From contig NZ_BJYD01000024.1 of assembly GCF_007991335.1 (NCBI RefSeq), positions 109,549 to 173,548 on the forward strand: 64,000 nt of DNA, read 5' to 3'. Positions 52,011 through 61,428 of the stretch are shown here, in pieces. Numbering within the stretch: the stretch's first letter is position 1; each line of letters begins with the position of its first letter. The notes below the pieces were generated by a model that saw only the letters and a program-made list of their open reading frames with translations, made no database searches and was not told where the DNA came from. Made by a program: the position numbers and the translations under genes. This stretch comes from Halobacillus faecis. Lineage in GTDB: Bacteria > Bacillota > Bacilli > Bacillales > Halobacillaceae.

Positions 52011-53441
52011 CTATATATTTCCGATGGAAACAAATTTGGCTTCTAAATATTCCTCGATTCCTTGGCGGCCACCTTCACGACCGGTGCCGCTTTCTTTCAT
52101 TCCCCCGAATGGAGCCTGAGCAGTCGTTGGAATTGGATCATTAAGACCGATGATGCCGTATTCCAGTCCTTCCATTAGACGGTAAGAACGAGAAATGTCC
52201 CTGGTAAACGCATAGGCGGCAAGCCCGTATTCCGGATGATTCGCTCGCTCGATAGCTTCTTCTTCCGAGGAGAATGTATAAATAGGAGCTACGGGTCCGA
52301 AGGTCTCTTCTTTTGTGATGACCATTTCATCGGTTGCGTTCCCTAACACCGTTGGTTCAAAGAAACTGCCACCTTGCTCTCCAGCCCTACTCACGCGCTG
52401 GCCCCCGCATAGAACAACAGCTCCTTTTTCTGTAGCATCTTTGATTTGTTCTTCGACTTTCTCTACGGCACCTCCGTCGATGAGTGGACCGATTTCAACT
52501 CCATCGTCCAATCCGTTCCCAATAGAGAGTGCTTGTACTTTCTCAACAAAACGCTTGGAAAACTCTTCTGCGATCGTATCCTGTACATAAATACGGTTGG
52601 TACAAATGCACGTCTGCCCGGCATTGCGGAACTTACTACCTACAACACCTTCAACAGCGAGATCTATGTCAGCATCCTCAAATACTACAAAAGGTGCGTG
52701 ACCGCCGAGTTCCATAGACACTTTTTTCACCGTATCAGCAGAATCGCGAATCAACTTTTTACCCACTTCGGTAGAGCCGGTAAACGTAATCTTTTTCACT
52801 TTCGAGCTTTTCGTCATTTCGCCTACAACACTTGAAGCTGAACCAATGACCAAGTTGGCGACTCCTTCAGGCAGCCCTGCGTCGTGGAAAGCTTCGAATA
52901 CCTTGATTGCTGATAATGGCGTTGCTGAAGCTGGTTTGACGACGACCGGACAGCCGGCTGCGAGCGCCGGGGCGATTTTCCTTGTAATCATCGCAACCGG
53001 GAAATTCCAAGGCGTTACCGCTGCGGTTACCCCAACAGGTTCTTTGAAAACGTGCAGACGCTTGGATGGATGAGACGCTGGAATGGTCTCTCCATAGACA
53101 CGTTTTGCTTCTTCGGCATACCAATAGAGGTAGTCAATAGCAAGATTCACTTCGCCTTTTGACTCGTTCAACGGTTTCCCCATTTCTTTCGTAACCGTTT
53201 CGGCAAGCTCATCTGCTTGCTCTTTAAGGATATCCGCGGCTTTAACAAGATAGGCCCCGCGCTCTTTAGCGGTCAACTTCTTCCATGCAGCAAAAGAACG
53301 GTCCGCAGCGTCAATGGCACGCGCAGAATCTTCAGCTCCCCCTTTTGCCACTTGTTGAATCACATCTCCCGTCGCAGGGTTCGTTACATCCAGCTGTTCA
53401 CCTGACTGGCTTTTCGTCCATTGTCCATCGATATATAACAT
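52011..53441 (-). CDS. gabD: Succinate-semialdehyde-dehydrogenase-like aldehyde dehydrogenase
   Basis: The 476-residue protein has the aldehyde dehydrogenase layout: TPWNFPVAMITRKIAPALAAG, the SMELGGHAPF Glu near residue 250 and the catalytic Cys in NAGQTCICTNRIYV near residue 285. These match GabD. Directly downstream of a GABA-type class III aminotransferase, it likely oxidises the semialdehyde product to a dicarboxylic acid. Whether it is succinate semialdehyde or another omega-semialdehyde is not certain. Confidence 0.88.
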   Translation of the reverse strand: MLYIDGQWTKSQSGEQLDVTNPATGDVIQQVAKGGAEDSARAIDAADRSFAAWKKLTAKERGAYLVKAADILKEQADELAETVTKEMGKPLNESKGEVNLAIDYLYWYAEEAKRVYGETIPASHPSKRLHVFKEPVGVTAAVTPWNFPVAMITRKIAPALAAGCPVVVKPASATPLSAIKVFEAFHDAGLPEGVANLVIGSASSVVGEMTKSSKVKKITFTGSTEVGKKLIRDSADTVKKVSMELGGHAPFVVFEDADIDLAVEGVVGSKFRNAGQTCICTNRIYVQDTIAEEFSKRFVEKVQALSIGNGLDDGVEIGPLIDGGAVEKVEEQIKDATEKGAVVLCGGQRVSRAGEQGGSFFEPTVLGNATDEMVITKEETFGPVAPIYTFSSEEEAIERANHPEYGLAAYAFTRDISRSYRLMEGLEYGIIGLNDPIPTTAQAPFGGMKESGTGREGGRQGIEEYLEAKFVSIGNI

Positions 53442-53453
53442 GAAAAGTCCCTC

Positions 53454-54731
53454 CTATTTATCCTTCAGCACTCGTTCAACAACGTTGATGACCCGGTCAA
53501 TTTCTTCACGTTTGACAGTCGTCGGTGGAATGAATCGCAGCACATTCTTCTTCGTCCCACAACCTAATAGAATGATGCCTTCGTCCAATGCGACTGTTCT
53601 AATTTTAGAAAGCATATCAGGGTCAGGAGATCCATCTTCTTTTCGAAGTTCGATGGCAAGCATCAGTCCGACACCACGAACGTCACCGATTCCCTGGACC
53701 CGTTCTTTCAATTGGAAAAGGGCTTCCTTGAAATAAGCGCCTTGATTTTTTGCATTCGGCAAACCTTCTTTTTCTAAAATATCAATGGACGCGAGTGATG
53801 CTGCACAAGCGACAGGATTTCCACCATACGTCCCTCCGTGCGTACCTGCCGGCCACTGTTCCATGATCTTTTTCGGTGCCACGATGGCACTGAGTGGGAA
53901 TCCGGCCGCAATCCCTTTGGCAAGCGTTAAGATATCTGGCTTCACACCAAAATGCTGATAGGCGAACATTTCCCCTGTACGGCCAAAGCCCGTTTGAATT
54001 TCATCAAAAATAAGAAGGATTCCATGCTCGTCACAAAGGGTACGAAGTTTTTCCAAGAAGCTTTTCGGTGGAACGATATATCCGCCTTCGCCTTGAACAG
54101 GCTCAAGAATGATGGCAGCAACACTTTCCGGATGAACTTGAAAATCAAACAGTTCTTGAAGTTGGGCGAGGCAGCGTTCAACTTCCGCCTCTTCTGACAG
54201 CCCTGTCTGGTAAGCATAAGGATAATCCGCATAGTAGACACTTGGAAGCAGGCCTTCATAATCCTTCCGGTACGCGGCATTCGAGGCTGTAATCGATGTC
54301 GCCGCAATCGTACGACCGTGGAATCCACGCTTAAAGGAAATCACGGCTGGACGCTTCGTTACTTTCTTAGCAAGTTTAATCGCGCCTTCATTTGCTTCTG
54401 CTCCGCTGTTACTGAAATACACCATCTGCTCGCCGCCGTTCAACTCGTTCAGCTTCTCCGCAAGCTTCACATACGATGGATAATAGACGACATTGTGCCC
54501 CCCATGGATCATCTCATCCAGCTGGGCTTTCGCTGCCTCCACGACTTTCGGGTGGTTATGACCGACATTGGTCACCGCCACACCACTGGCAAAATCTAAA
54601 TATTTCGTTCCATCCTCACTGAATAGATAATGCCCTTCCGCTTTCACCATTCCTAAAGTCGTCGCCCGGGAAGCCGTCGGGGGTGTCACTTCACTCGCAC
54701 GTTCATATAAGCTTTTTGTCATTTGTACCAT
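53454..54731 (-). CDS. gabT: Class III aminotransferase (4-aminobutyrate transaminase-like)
   Basis: The 425-residue PLP enzyme shows class III motifs: YLDFASGVAVTNVGHNHPKV near residue 45, SNSGAEANEGAIKLA near residue 105, LIFDEIQTGFGRTG near residue 230 and the PLP lysine in LTLAKGIAAG near residue 268. It transfers the amino group of an omega-amino acid to 2-oxoglutarate or pyruvate. Coupled with a semialdehyde dehydrogenase, it forms a GABA-shunt-like pair. Relatives act on ornithine, diaminobutyrate or taurine, so the substrate is open. Confidence 0.87.
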   Translation of the reverse strand: MVQMTKSLYERASEVTPPTASRATTLGMVKAEGHYLFSEDGTKYLDFASGVAVTNVGHNHPKVVEAAKAQLDEMIHGGHNVVYYPSYVKLAEKLNELNGGEQMVYFSNSGAEANEGAIKLAKKVTKRPAVISFKRGFHGRTIAATSITASNAAYRKDYEGLLPSVYYADYPYAYQTGLSEEAEVERCLAQLQELFDFQVHPESVAAIILEPVQGEGGYIVPPKSFLEKLRTLCDEHGILLIFDEIQTGFGRTGEMFAYQHFGVKPDILTLAKGIAAGFPLSAIVAPKKIMEQWPAGTHGGTYGGNPVACAASLASIDILEKEGLPNAKNQGAYFKEALFQLKERVQGIGDVRGVGLMLAIELRKEDGSPDPDMLSKIRTVALDEGIILLGCGTKKNVLRFIPPTTVKREEIDRVINVVERVLKDK

Positions 54732-54743
54732 TGTTTGTACCTC

Positions 54744-56450
54744 CTAGTTTTGAAAGATTTTCTCGGTTACTTGACGCGTCAGTTGGGGCAGCGTTGTGAA
54801 CGTATAGGGTTTATACACACGCTCGGTATATTTGTGTGCGTCTTTTCCATAGACGCCCATGTTGATCGATGGGATATTCAGCTTACGAATCTCTTGGATT
54901 GGAACAGGATAAATTTCATGATACTCTGGAAAATTATCAATCAACGCTTGCACTTCTTCCTCTGAATCATGCAGTGATAGATAGCTGCTGTCCGATAAGA
55001 ACGGGAAGAACTTCTTCACTGCAAAAGTTCCTTCCACTTGATCTTTATTCTGACTTGTTACTTCTTGAAGCACGTCAATGATTCTCTTTTCGCTCTCCAC
55101 TTCTTCCCGCAAAAAGTTATGGGGACAGTAAGGCGGAGCAAAGAATATAACGACCTTAGGCTGCTTGTCAGGGTCCACACTCTGTAAGCTTTCTACGACA
55201 TGGAAGGCGATCTCTCTTTTGTCCATTTCCTCCTGAGAGTATTCAAGCTCTTCAATGAAGGTTCTGACATCGATTCCCTCCGTTTCAAGGTGACGAACAT
55301 ACTCTTCATACGTATAAATGGAAACATCCCAGTGCAGTGATTCCTGGTCCGGGTAGTTCCCCGTCCTCAAAAACGTCCGGTACTGCTTCTCCATGTGTGC
55401 TTGTGTGGATGCACACGCTTCAGTCGTTTTGGAAACGAGCTTCTCCATGACTTCGTCTGGAGAAGATTCATAGATGAAATAATTGAAGTATAGCCGGCTG
55501 TTGAGAGGCGTCTGTACATTATAGAAATCTTTTTGATCCCGCTGTTGCAGACAGGTTGGCGGAAGCATGTGTTCTCCATTGATCCGCTCTGACAATTCCA
55601 TGTTGTTGTTAATTCGTCGATTGATTTCTGCTGAAATCAAGGTGGGATCGACCCCGGTCAGCGTTTCCCCAACGTGCGCTTCTCTGCCGAAGATTGAAAA
55701 GCATGGAAGCAATTTCCCAATGGCTCCGGTGTAAATGTAGTAATTGGGATCCCCTGGATACAGCTCTGTAACAAAGTCATTGTTAATCGCCACTTTTAAA
55801 TCCAACCCCCACTCCTTTTGAAGGCGTTGGAGCTCCTCTACAGAGTCAATCACTCCCGTGTGCTCGTTTTCCTCAATTGGGTTCAGCATAAGAAGGACAT
55901 TTCCTTCCAACTCTTCTGACCGCTTAGAAAAATGGATGAGGTTCACTAAATGAACGGCGATCCCGCTTTTCATATCCACAGAACCCCGACCAAACATCCA
56001 ATCCTCACTTCTTGCATGGCTGCGAATTTCAGGAGTCGGCCCATGTTTTGCAAAATGTTCTCTCAATTGATGCGGATGATAAGCAAGCCCCTTCAGTTTC
56101 CCAAAATCGTCGATGCCTACCGTGTCCATGTGGGAATGGTAGAGCACCGTGTCTGCATGTTTTTGATTTCGAATGATCGCATAGACATTTTTCCGACCTA
56201 GGAAGTCGTTCTTCAAAGGCTGTGTCCATACAGCTTCTGGATGGTCTTTAAAATAGGGGATCGTTCGGATAAACGCTTCTAAATATTCAGCAATTGTCAC
56301 TTCCCCTGAGGTTCCGTTAATGCTCGGAATATGTACAAGAGCCTTCGTCAGGCGTTCAATCTTATCCTCATCCTTGAGGTCCCGGATCTCAGCGTAGAGA
56401 GTCTCCGGGCTCCTTGGTTGTAACGCATCTGCTTGAGATGATAGAGTCAT
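54744..56450 (-). CDS. RocB-like M20 peptidase-family hydrolase
   Basis: The 568-residue protein has an M20-type metal site (HSHMDTVG near residue 110, GRGSVDMKSGIAVH near residue 155, and EENEHTGVIDS near residue 191) within a longer protein matching RocB of the arginine-use locus. It probably hydrolyses an amide or peptide-like bond. It lies between a 2-hydroxyacid dehydrogenase gene and the aminotransferase gene, so it may release the amino acid that the transaminase uses. Confidence 0.83.
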   Translation of the reverse strand: MTLSSQADALQPRSPETLYAEIRDLKDEDKIERLTKALVHIPSINGTSGEVTIAEYLEAFIRTIPYFKDHPEAVWTQPLKNDFLGRKNVYAIIRNQKHADTVLYHSHMDTVGIDDFGKLKGLAYHPHQLREHFAKHGPTPEIRSHARSEDWMFGRGSVDMKSGIAVHLVNLIHFSKRSEELEGNVLLMLNPIEENEHTGVIDSVEELQRLQKEWGLDLKVAINNDFVTELYPGDPNYYIYTGAIGKLLPCFSIFGREAHVGETLTGVDPTLISAEINRRINNNMELSERINGEHMLPPTCLQQRDQKDFYNVQTPLNSRLYFNYFIYESSPDEVMEKLVSKTTEACASTQAHMEKQYRTFLRTGNYPDQESLHWDVSIYTYEEYVRHLETEGIDVRTFIEELEYSQEEMDKREIAFHVVESLQSVDPDKQPKVVIFFAPPYCPHNFLREEVESEKRIIDVLQEVTSQNKDQVEGTFAVKKFFPFLSDSSYLSLHDSEEEVQALIDNFPEYHEIYPVPIQEIRKLNIPSINMGVYGKDAHKYTERVYKPYTFTTLPQLTRQVTEKIFQN

Positions 56451-56466
56451 ACGAACGCTCCTTCCT

Positions 56467-57420
56467 TTAGTAATATTTAGCCAGATCCACGAGATTTCTC
56501 ATTCGATGCGACTCGTTTCTGGTGAAATTCCGATAGTTTTCCAACAGGATCTCCATACACCTCGTCATGTAATGATCAGATTTCGCTGACATGTGAGGCG
56601 TCAACAACAAGTTGGGCAACCCCCAAAAAGCATGGTCACGAGGGAGTGGCTCTTCGACGAATACGTCCAGTACAGCGCCTTTGATTTTCTTCTCCTTCAA
56701 ATGAACAGCAAGAGACTCTTCATCCACTACACCCCCACGCCCGAGATTCATGAATACGGCTTCCGAATGAAGGCGGCCAAGCACTTCATCTGAGAAAATG
56801 TTTTTCGTAGAGGGGGTGTAAGGGAGAACGGAGAGGACATAATCGTACTCTTCAAGACGTTCCAGACCCTCCGCCATCGTGTACACTCGTTCAAAAGGTT
56901 CCTTCACACTTCCCTTTGTATTAACACCGTCGATCCTCATCCCGAAAAATTGAGCCGCCTCACCAATTTCGCACCCAATCGTTCCAGTACCGAAGACCAG
57001 CACTTTGCGGTCGACCAGTTCCCCGACAAGAGTCTCCCTTTCCCAGACCCTGTTTTCTTTTAACTGCAGGAAGCGATGGAAATGCTTTTCAAAATGAAGC
57101 ATGGCCCCAATTACATATTCCTTCATCGACCTACAGTGAACACCTCGGGCATTTGTAATCAATAGTTTCTTTTTTCTTAATTCATGAAAAGGAAGATCTT
57201 CTAAACCTGCACTTAACAACTGGATCCACTTCAATGATTCAAAATCGTGGATATTCTCTTTCGTCAAATCGTTACCAAACGTGATCAGAACATCCGTTTC
57301 TTTACGGACCTCTAAAGGTACTTCTTCGATGCAAGAATAAATGAAGACCTCTTCCTTATTCTCTCGTTGCCAGCTTTCCACATGTGTCTGCCTCCATTCA
57401 TCCGACGTACTTACAATCAT
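56467..57420 (-). CDS. D-2-hydroxyacid dehydrogenase
   Basis: The 317-residue enzyme carries the NAD-binding VFGTGTIGCEIGEAAQFFG motif (about residue 140), the catalytic Arg in FMNLGRGGVVDE (about residue 224), the Glu in VLDVFVEEPLP (about residue 250) and the His in LTPHMSAKS (about residue 274). It interconverts a 2-oxoacid and a D-2-hydroxyacid. Its ribosome site GGGAGGTAA overlaps the DctM stop, linking it to transport. It could work with GlcDF on the same hydroxyacid pool. Confidence 0.88.
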   Translation of the reverse strand: MIVSTSDEWRQTHVESWQRENKEEVFIYSCIEEVPLEVRKETDVLITFGNDLTKENIHDFESLKWIQLLSAGLEDLPFHELRKKKLLITNARGVHCRSMKEYVIGAMLHFEKHFHRFLQLKENRVWERETLVGELVDRKVLVFGTGTIGCEIGEAAQFFGMRIDGVNTKGSVKEPFERVYTMAEGLERLEEYDYVLSVLPYTPSTKNIFSDEVLGRLHSEAVFMNLGRGGVVDEESLAVHLKEKKIKGAVLDVFVEEPLPRDHAFWGLPNLLLTPHMSAKSDHYMTRCMEILLENYRNFTRNESHRMRNLVDLAKYY

Positions 57421-57426
57421 AGCTAG

Positions 57427-58713
57427 TTACCTCCCGTTATAAAGTTCTGGTAGATATAGAGATAATGAAGGAACAAAGGTAATGATTAATAAGGATACAA
57501 TCAAAACCAATAAAATTGGCAGAATCGCTTTTGAAATACTCTCAATTCTTGTTCCGCTTATATTAGAGGCAACGAATAAGTTGACGCCTACAGGGGGAGT
57601 AATGAATCCAATCGCAAGGTTTGCGACCAAGACGACTCCAAAGTGAACTGGATCCACACCAAGTCCCGTCACAACAGGCAATAAAATCGGTGCCAAAACG
57701 ACAAGCGCTGAAATCGTATCAATGAATGCTCCGACAATGAGGAGTAAAATGTTAATTAAAAGCAGAATGACGAACGGGTTTTGCGACAGATTCGTTAAAA
57801 ACTCAGCAATTGTCATAGGTACACGTTCGGACGTCATTAGGAAAGAAAACGAAATCGACAAGCCAATGATGATCATCGTCGCACCGTTAATGACCGCCGC
57901 CTCCGATAGAGAGTCATAGACATCTTTCCAGCTCAGTTCACGGTAAACGAACAGACCAACAACGATGGCATACACCACGGCCACCACAGCTGCTTCCGTC
58001 GGTGAAAACACACTCCCGTAAATTCCACCAAGAATGATGAAAGGAATGAGGAGCGCCCATTTCGCGTCCCAAAACGTGCGAACCACGTCCTTGAAAGAAA
58101 AAGACTCAACAGCCGGTTTGTAATCGTTCTTCTTTGAAATGACATAGGAAATGGCAAGCAGGCAAATACCGATAATGATTCCTGGAATAATCCCCGCTAA
58201 GAACATGCTTCCGACTGAAACACTTCCCACAACCCCATACAATACAAAGGGGATACTAGGCGGAATGATAACACCTATGGAACCAGAAGCCGCCGTAATA
58301 GCTGAGGCGAATCCTTCCCCGTAATTCCTGCGCTTCATTTCTGGGATCATAAACGAACCAATAGCTGCCACTGTGGCTGGCCCTGAGCCTGAAATAGCTG
58401 AGAAAAACATACAAGCCACAACCGTAACCATTGCGAGCCCTCCGACGATCCAACCGACAAGCGCACTGGCAAAGTTAAGAATCCGCTTGGATACCCCGCC
58501 CTTTCCCATTAAGATTCCCGCTAGCATAAAGAATGGAATGGCCATTAATGGAAAAGAATCAAGCGAAGTGAATGCTCGCTGAGCAACAATCGTCAAATTC
58601 ATATTGGTTGCAAATAAAATGGTAAAAATGGATGATAACCCGAGAGCAATAGCAATCGGGACATTGATGATAATAAATAGAAACAACGTACCAAATAAGA
58701 TTAATATTGTCAT
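57427..58713 (-). CDS. dctM: TRAP transporter large permease (DctM)
   Basis: The 428-residue protein has about 12 membrane spans with DctM landmarks (FPLMAIPFFMLAGILMG, SGSGPATVAAIGSFMIPEM, and IGFITPPVGVNLF near the end). It forms the sodium-coupled channel of a TRAP transporter. It overlaps the DctQ gene by 4 bp. Confidence 0.94.
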   Translation of the reverse strand: MTILILFGTLFLFIIINVPIAIALGLSSIFTILFATNMNLTIVAQRAFTSLDSFPLMAIPFFMLAGILMGKGGVSKRILNFASALVGWIVGGLAMVTVVACMFFSAISGSGPATVAAIGSFMIPEMKRRNYGEGFASAITAASGSIGVIIPPSIPFVLYGVVGSVSVGSMFLAGIIPGIIIGICLLAISYVISKKNDYKPAVESFSFKDVVRTFWDAKWALLIPFIILGGIYGSVFSPTEAAVVAVVYAIVVGLFVYRELSWKDVYDSLSEAAVINGATMIIIGLSISFSFLMTSERVPMTIAEFLTNLSQNPFVILLLINILLLIVGAFIDTISALVVLAPILLPVVTGLGVDPVHFGVVLVANLAIGFITPPVGVNLFVASNISGTRIESISKAILPILLVLIVSLLIITFVPSLSLYLPELYNGR

Positions 58714-59210
58714 AATTGTTCACCTTCCGAAGAGGAATATTCTCGATTCGGATTCTTGATGAGGAGAATAAATTGCTGAATCAAACGGATGGACATTAAC
58801 AAACCGCCTACTGGAATAGCAAGATACGCCCACCACATCGGGACTCTCATTGCCGGTGATACTTGTCCTTGCTCAATCAAACTAAGAATCACTTCACTTC
58901 CCACATAAGCAAGTGTCACTGCGACAAAGAACCAAAGCCCAAGCGCAACAACGTCTATGATCTTCCGGAATAAAGGAGGTAGCAAGTCCTTGAACATTTC
59001 TACTTTAATATGTTTGCCTTTGCGGACAGCGAAGCTTGCAGCAATCCACACCTGCCAAATATGTATGTAACGAGCCAACTCTTCTGTCCAGCTCATCGAA
59101 TCGTTGAACACGTAGCGAGATACCACTTGATAAAAAATGAGAAGTACCATTAAGGCCATTGTGATGACAATGAGTATTTCTTCTAACCTTTCATCTATAA
59201 ATTTCTTCAT
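58710..59210 (-). CDS. dctQ: TRAP transporter small permease (DctQ)
   Basis: The 166-residue protein has four membrane helices and the DctQ pattern (RYVFNDSMSWTEELARYIHIW). It pairs with DctM. An AAAGGAGAG site precedes the start. The TRAP set is complete: binding protein, small and large membrane subunits. Confidence 0.9.
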   Translation of the reverse strand: MKKFIDERLEEILIVITMALMVLLIFYQVVSRYVFNDSMSWTEELARYIHIWQVWIAASFAVRKGKHIKVEMFKDLLPPLFRKIIDVVALGLWFFVAVTLAYVGSEVILSLIEQGQVSPAMRVPMWWAYLAIPVGGLLMSIRLIQQFILLIKNPNREYSSSEGEQL

Positions 59211-59260
59211 CGTGTCTCTCCTTTGATAATCACGCCTCTTTCAATTATTGAATCAATTAC

Positions 59261-59304
59261 GAGAGTCGGGTGAGGCCAACTACCTCACCGCTCTCTCTTT
59301 TTTA
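59261..59304 (-). other. Intercistronic hairpin between dctP and dctQ
   Basis: A GC-rich stem (CGGGTGAGG and CCTCACCG plus GAGAG/CTCTC) lies immediately after the dctP stop on the minus strand, with a T-run on the opposite side. Such hairpins often favour expression of the binding protein over the membrane subunits. Confidence 0.55.
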
Positions 59305-60321
59305 TTCGTTTGCTGCTTTCGCTTGTTCAATCAAGTCCGCACCGATTTCATCTTCGTATTCGTCATAAACCGATTGAGTCGCTTCAATGAATTTCTCCTT
59401 CTGCTCAGGAGTCAGTTCATTCACCTTCAACCCTTCGTTTTCTTGTAATTCTTTCAGGAATTCCTCATCCTGCTCGCTTGCGAGCTTACGTTGTTCGTCT
59501 CTGTAGGTTTCTGCTTCTTCTTGGAGAATGGTCTGTAGTTCTTCTGGGAGGCTGTCCATAAAATCTTTATTCATAAGTAGAATCGTAGCAGCGTAAAAGT
59601 GACCACTGACTGTCAAATAATCCTGGACTTCGTAGAATTTATTCGTGTAGACAAGGGATACAGGACTTTCCATCGCGTCGTATGTACCTTGTTGTAAAGA
59701 GGTATAAAGTTCACCAAAGGCAAATGGAGAAGCATTTGCACCTAAGGCATTGAATGTATCAGTATGGACAGGGTTTTCCATTGTTCTCAGCTTCAACCCT
59801 TCCAAGTCACTCGGAGTTTCAATCGGACCTTCATTATTGAGAATGTGGCGGAAGCCGTTCTCACCGAAAGCCAGACCCTTGAAACCTTCGTCTTCAAGAT
59901 CTGTTAACAAAGAATCGCCAAGTTCCCCATCCAAAGCGGAATAAGCGGCTTCCTTTGTTTTGAAAAGGAACGGTAAATCAAACACCATGAATTTACTGTT
60001 GAAACCAGAAAGAGGGGCCACTGCGGGGATCGTCATCTCCAGATTACCCATTTGAACCGCTTCAATAGCTTCACGATCAGAAGCATATAAGGATCCGTTC
60101 GGATAGGCTTCGATTTGGAGTTGACCATCCGACCTTTCCTCCACACGCTCAATAAATGATTCCAATGCTACGTGTGTCGACTGTTCTTCACTGACGAGGT
60201 GAGCAACTTGTATTTCGTAGGTTTCCTCTCCTCCTTCCGAACTCGCTTCATCACTGCTACACCCTACCAAAGCAGAAGATACTAACAACCCAGCAATCGG
60301 CAATAACCATTTTTTCATCAT
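59302..60321 (-). CDS. dctP: TRAP transporter substrate-binding lipoprotein (DctP)
   Basis: The 339-residue protein has a lipobox (SALVGC, Cys21) and the DctP fold: YEIQVAHLVSEEQSTHVALE, YPNGSLYASDREAIEAVQMG, LKLRTMENPVHTDTFNALGA with the Arg that binds substrate carboxylate, and YTSLQQGTYDAMESP. It captures an organic acid for DctQM. The start overlaps the regulator stop by 4 bp. The substrate is probably a carboxylate, such as a hydroxy or amino acid derivative. Confidence 0.93.
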   Translation of the reverse strand: MMKKWLLPIAGLLVSSALVGCSSDEASSEGGEETYEIQVAHLVSEEQSTHVALESFIERVEERSDGQLQIEAYPNGSLYASDREAIEAVQMGNLEMTIPAVAPLSGFNSKFMVFDLPFLFKTKEAAYSALDGELGDSLLTDLEDEGFKGLAFGENGFRHILNNEGPIETPSDLEGLKLRTMENPVHTDTFNALGANASPFAFGELYTSLQQGTYDAMESPVSLVYTNKFYEVQDYLTVSGHFYAATILLMNKDFMDSLPEELQTILQEEAETYRDEQRKLASEQDEEFLKELQENEGLKVNELTPEQKEKFIEATQSVYDEYEDEIGADLIEQAKAANE

Positions 60322-60980
60322 TTAACTGCCTCCCCTTTATGATTGATAATTCTTTTCGTTACTTGTTGGATATGTGTCTCCATCTCTCGCTCTGCCTGTT
60401 TTGAATCATTGTTTTCGATCGCATCGATGACTCGGTAATGTTCCTCTACCGCACCGATGGCACTATCAGAGAGCGTACTCGTTAAAATTAAAAAGCGCTG
60501 AATCTGGCTGTTCAGATTCTCAATGAACTCTTTCAATTTCTTATTTCCAGAAATTTCAGCAATGTACGAGTGAAATGCATAGTCGAGATCAATAAACTTA
60601 TGGAAATTCTGTTCATCAATAGAAGCCCGCTGCATATCTGACAATCGGCGCAGCTCTTTCACATCTTCCTCTGTGGCGAGGGTACATGCTAACCCCGCGG
60701 CCATCGACTCTAATCGCTCACGCACCAGTAAGAAATCATGTGCATTCTCTGGTGAAACCGAACTTACTCTTGCCTTACTTCCCTTTTTCACCTCCACAAG
60801 CCCTTCAAAAGCTAACTTTTTCAATGCCTCGCGAATTGGTGTCCGGCTGATTCCCAACTGCGAAGCAATCTTCTCTTCCGTCAAGTAATCTCCAGGAACA
60901 ACTTCATTGTTGATGATGGATGCTTTAATCGCCTTGTAGGCTTGTTCCATCAATGTTTCTGTCCGAGCAATTCTTTCCAC
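60318..60980 (-). CDS. FadR-type GntR regulator of the TRAP operon
   Basis: A GTG at 60980, eight bases after GGAGGAA, is the probable start; the upstream ATG overlaps this site. The 220-residue protein has a winged helix (EEKIASQLGISRTPIREALKKL) and a C-terminal FCD domain (ERLESMAAGLACTLAT, DLDYAFHSYIAEISGN, EHYRVIDAIENND). It is probably a repressor of its own operon, released by an organic acid. A 21-bp palindrome at 61020-61040 is the likely operator. Confidence 0.9.
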   Translation of the reverse strand: MERIARTETLMEQAYKAIKASIINNEVVPGDYLTEEKIASQLGISRTPIREALKKLAFEGLVEVKKGSKARVSSVSPENAHDFLLVRERLESMAAGLACTLATEEDVKELRRLSDMQRASIDEQNFHKFIDLDYAFHSYIAEISGNKKLKEFIENLNSQIQRFLILTSTLSDSAIGAVEEHYRVIDAIENNDSKQAEREMETHIQQVTKRIINHKGEAVK

Positions 60981-61002
60981 GAAAACTTCCTCCATTGTTT
61001 CA

Positions 61003-61040
61003 GTATTCTGTATCTCGTATTCTGTATACTGTATACAGAA
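61003..61040. promoter_or_regulatory. 21-bp palindrome plus extra half site, operator of the TRAP operon
   Basis: TTCTGTATAC and GTATACAGAA flank a central T (61020-61040), a perfect palindrome. GTATTCTGTAT occurs twice (61003 and 61017), 14 bp apart, giving an extra half site. It sits at the transcription start, consistent with repression by the adjacent GntR protein. Confidence 0.7.
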
Positions 61041-61052
61041 ATCTTAAGTCCT

Positions 61053-61081
61053 ATTGTGCTATTCAATTGACTGAATGTCAA
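61053..61081 (-). promoter_or_regulatory. Sigma-A promoter of the TRAP operon
   Basis: On the minus strand TTGACA (61076-61081) and CACAAT (61053-61058) are separated by 17 bp; the palindrome begins about ten bases downstream. Confidence 0.7.
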
Positions 61082-61134
61082 TACTTTTCAGAAAATTTAT
61101 ACAATACACTGTTTTGCTTTCTTGAAAAATCTAA

Positions 61135-61175
61135 AAAAAGAAAGAGTGCGCCGAGACTACAGCGCACTCTTTTTC
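61135..61175. terminator. Terminator left of the iolS region
   Basis: AAAGAGTGCGC and GCGCACTCTTT form an 11-bp stem with T-rich sequence on both sides, so it can act in both directions. Confidence 0.82.
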
Positions 61176-61428
61176 AACCTTTATTATTCCTATATTTTTT
61201 TATGCATTTCGCTTGTAAATAAAACAAAGGAAGCAAACTTAAGCAAATCAACGAGTATTTTAAAAAAGGGTTGGGGATCAGGAAGAATAACAGCGAGTAG
61301 ACTAAAATCCATATAAAAATAACACAAAGGGTTATAAGACTTTTCCCATAGCATCCTCCCAGATTCTTAAGAACCTTACGAAAATATCTTATTGACCTTA
61401 CTAATTTCTTTATCCGATAATCCAACAT
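61174..61428 (-). CDS. Small membrane protein with unclear start
   Basis: The frame encodes two strong membrane helices ([21 protein letters not shown] and [14 protein letters not shown]) and a basic tail, and a terminator overlaps its stop. The only in-frame ATG lies inside the iolS coding end. A well-placed GGGAGG is followed five bases later by ATG 61349, but that ATG is one frame off, and one extra base in the following GGGAAAA run would join it. Either the start is unusual or a 1-base deletion has occurred. Function unknown. Confidence 0.4.
   Translation of the reverse strand: MLDYRIKKLVRSIRYFRKVLKNLGGCYGKSLITLCVIFIWILVYSLLFFLIPNPFLKYSLICLSLLPLFYLQAKCIKKYRNNKG

Noticed and set aside
49272..60980. 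Ectoine degradation as the role of the TRAP operon
   Set aside because: A transaminase, aldehyde dehydrogenase and M20 enzyme are present, but no M24-type ectoine hydrolase (DoeA) is found.
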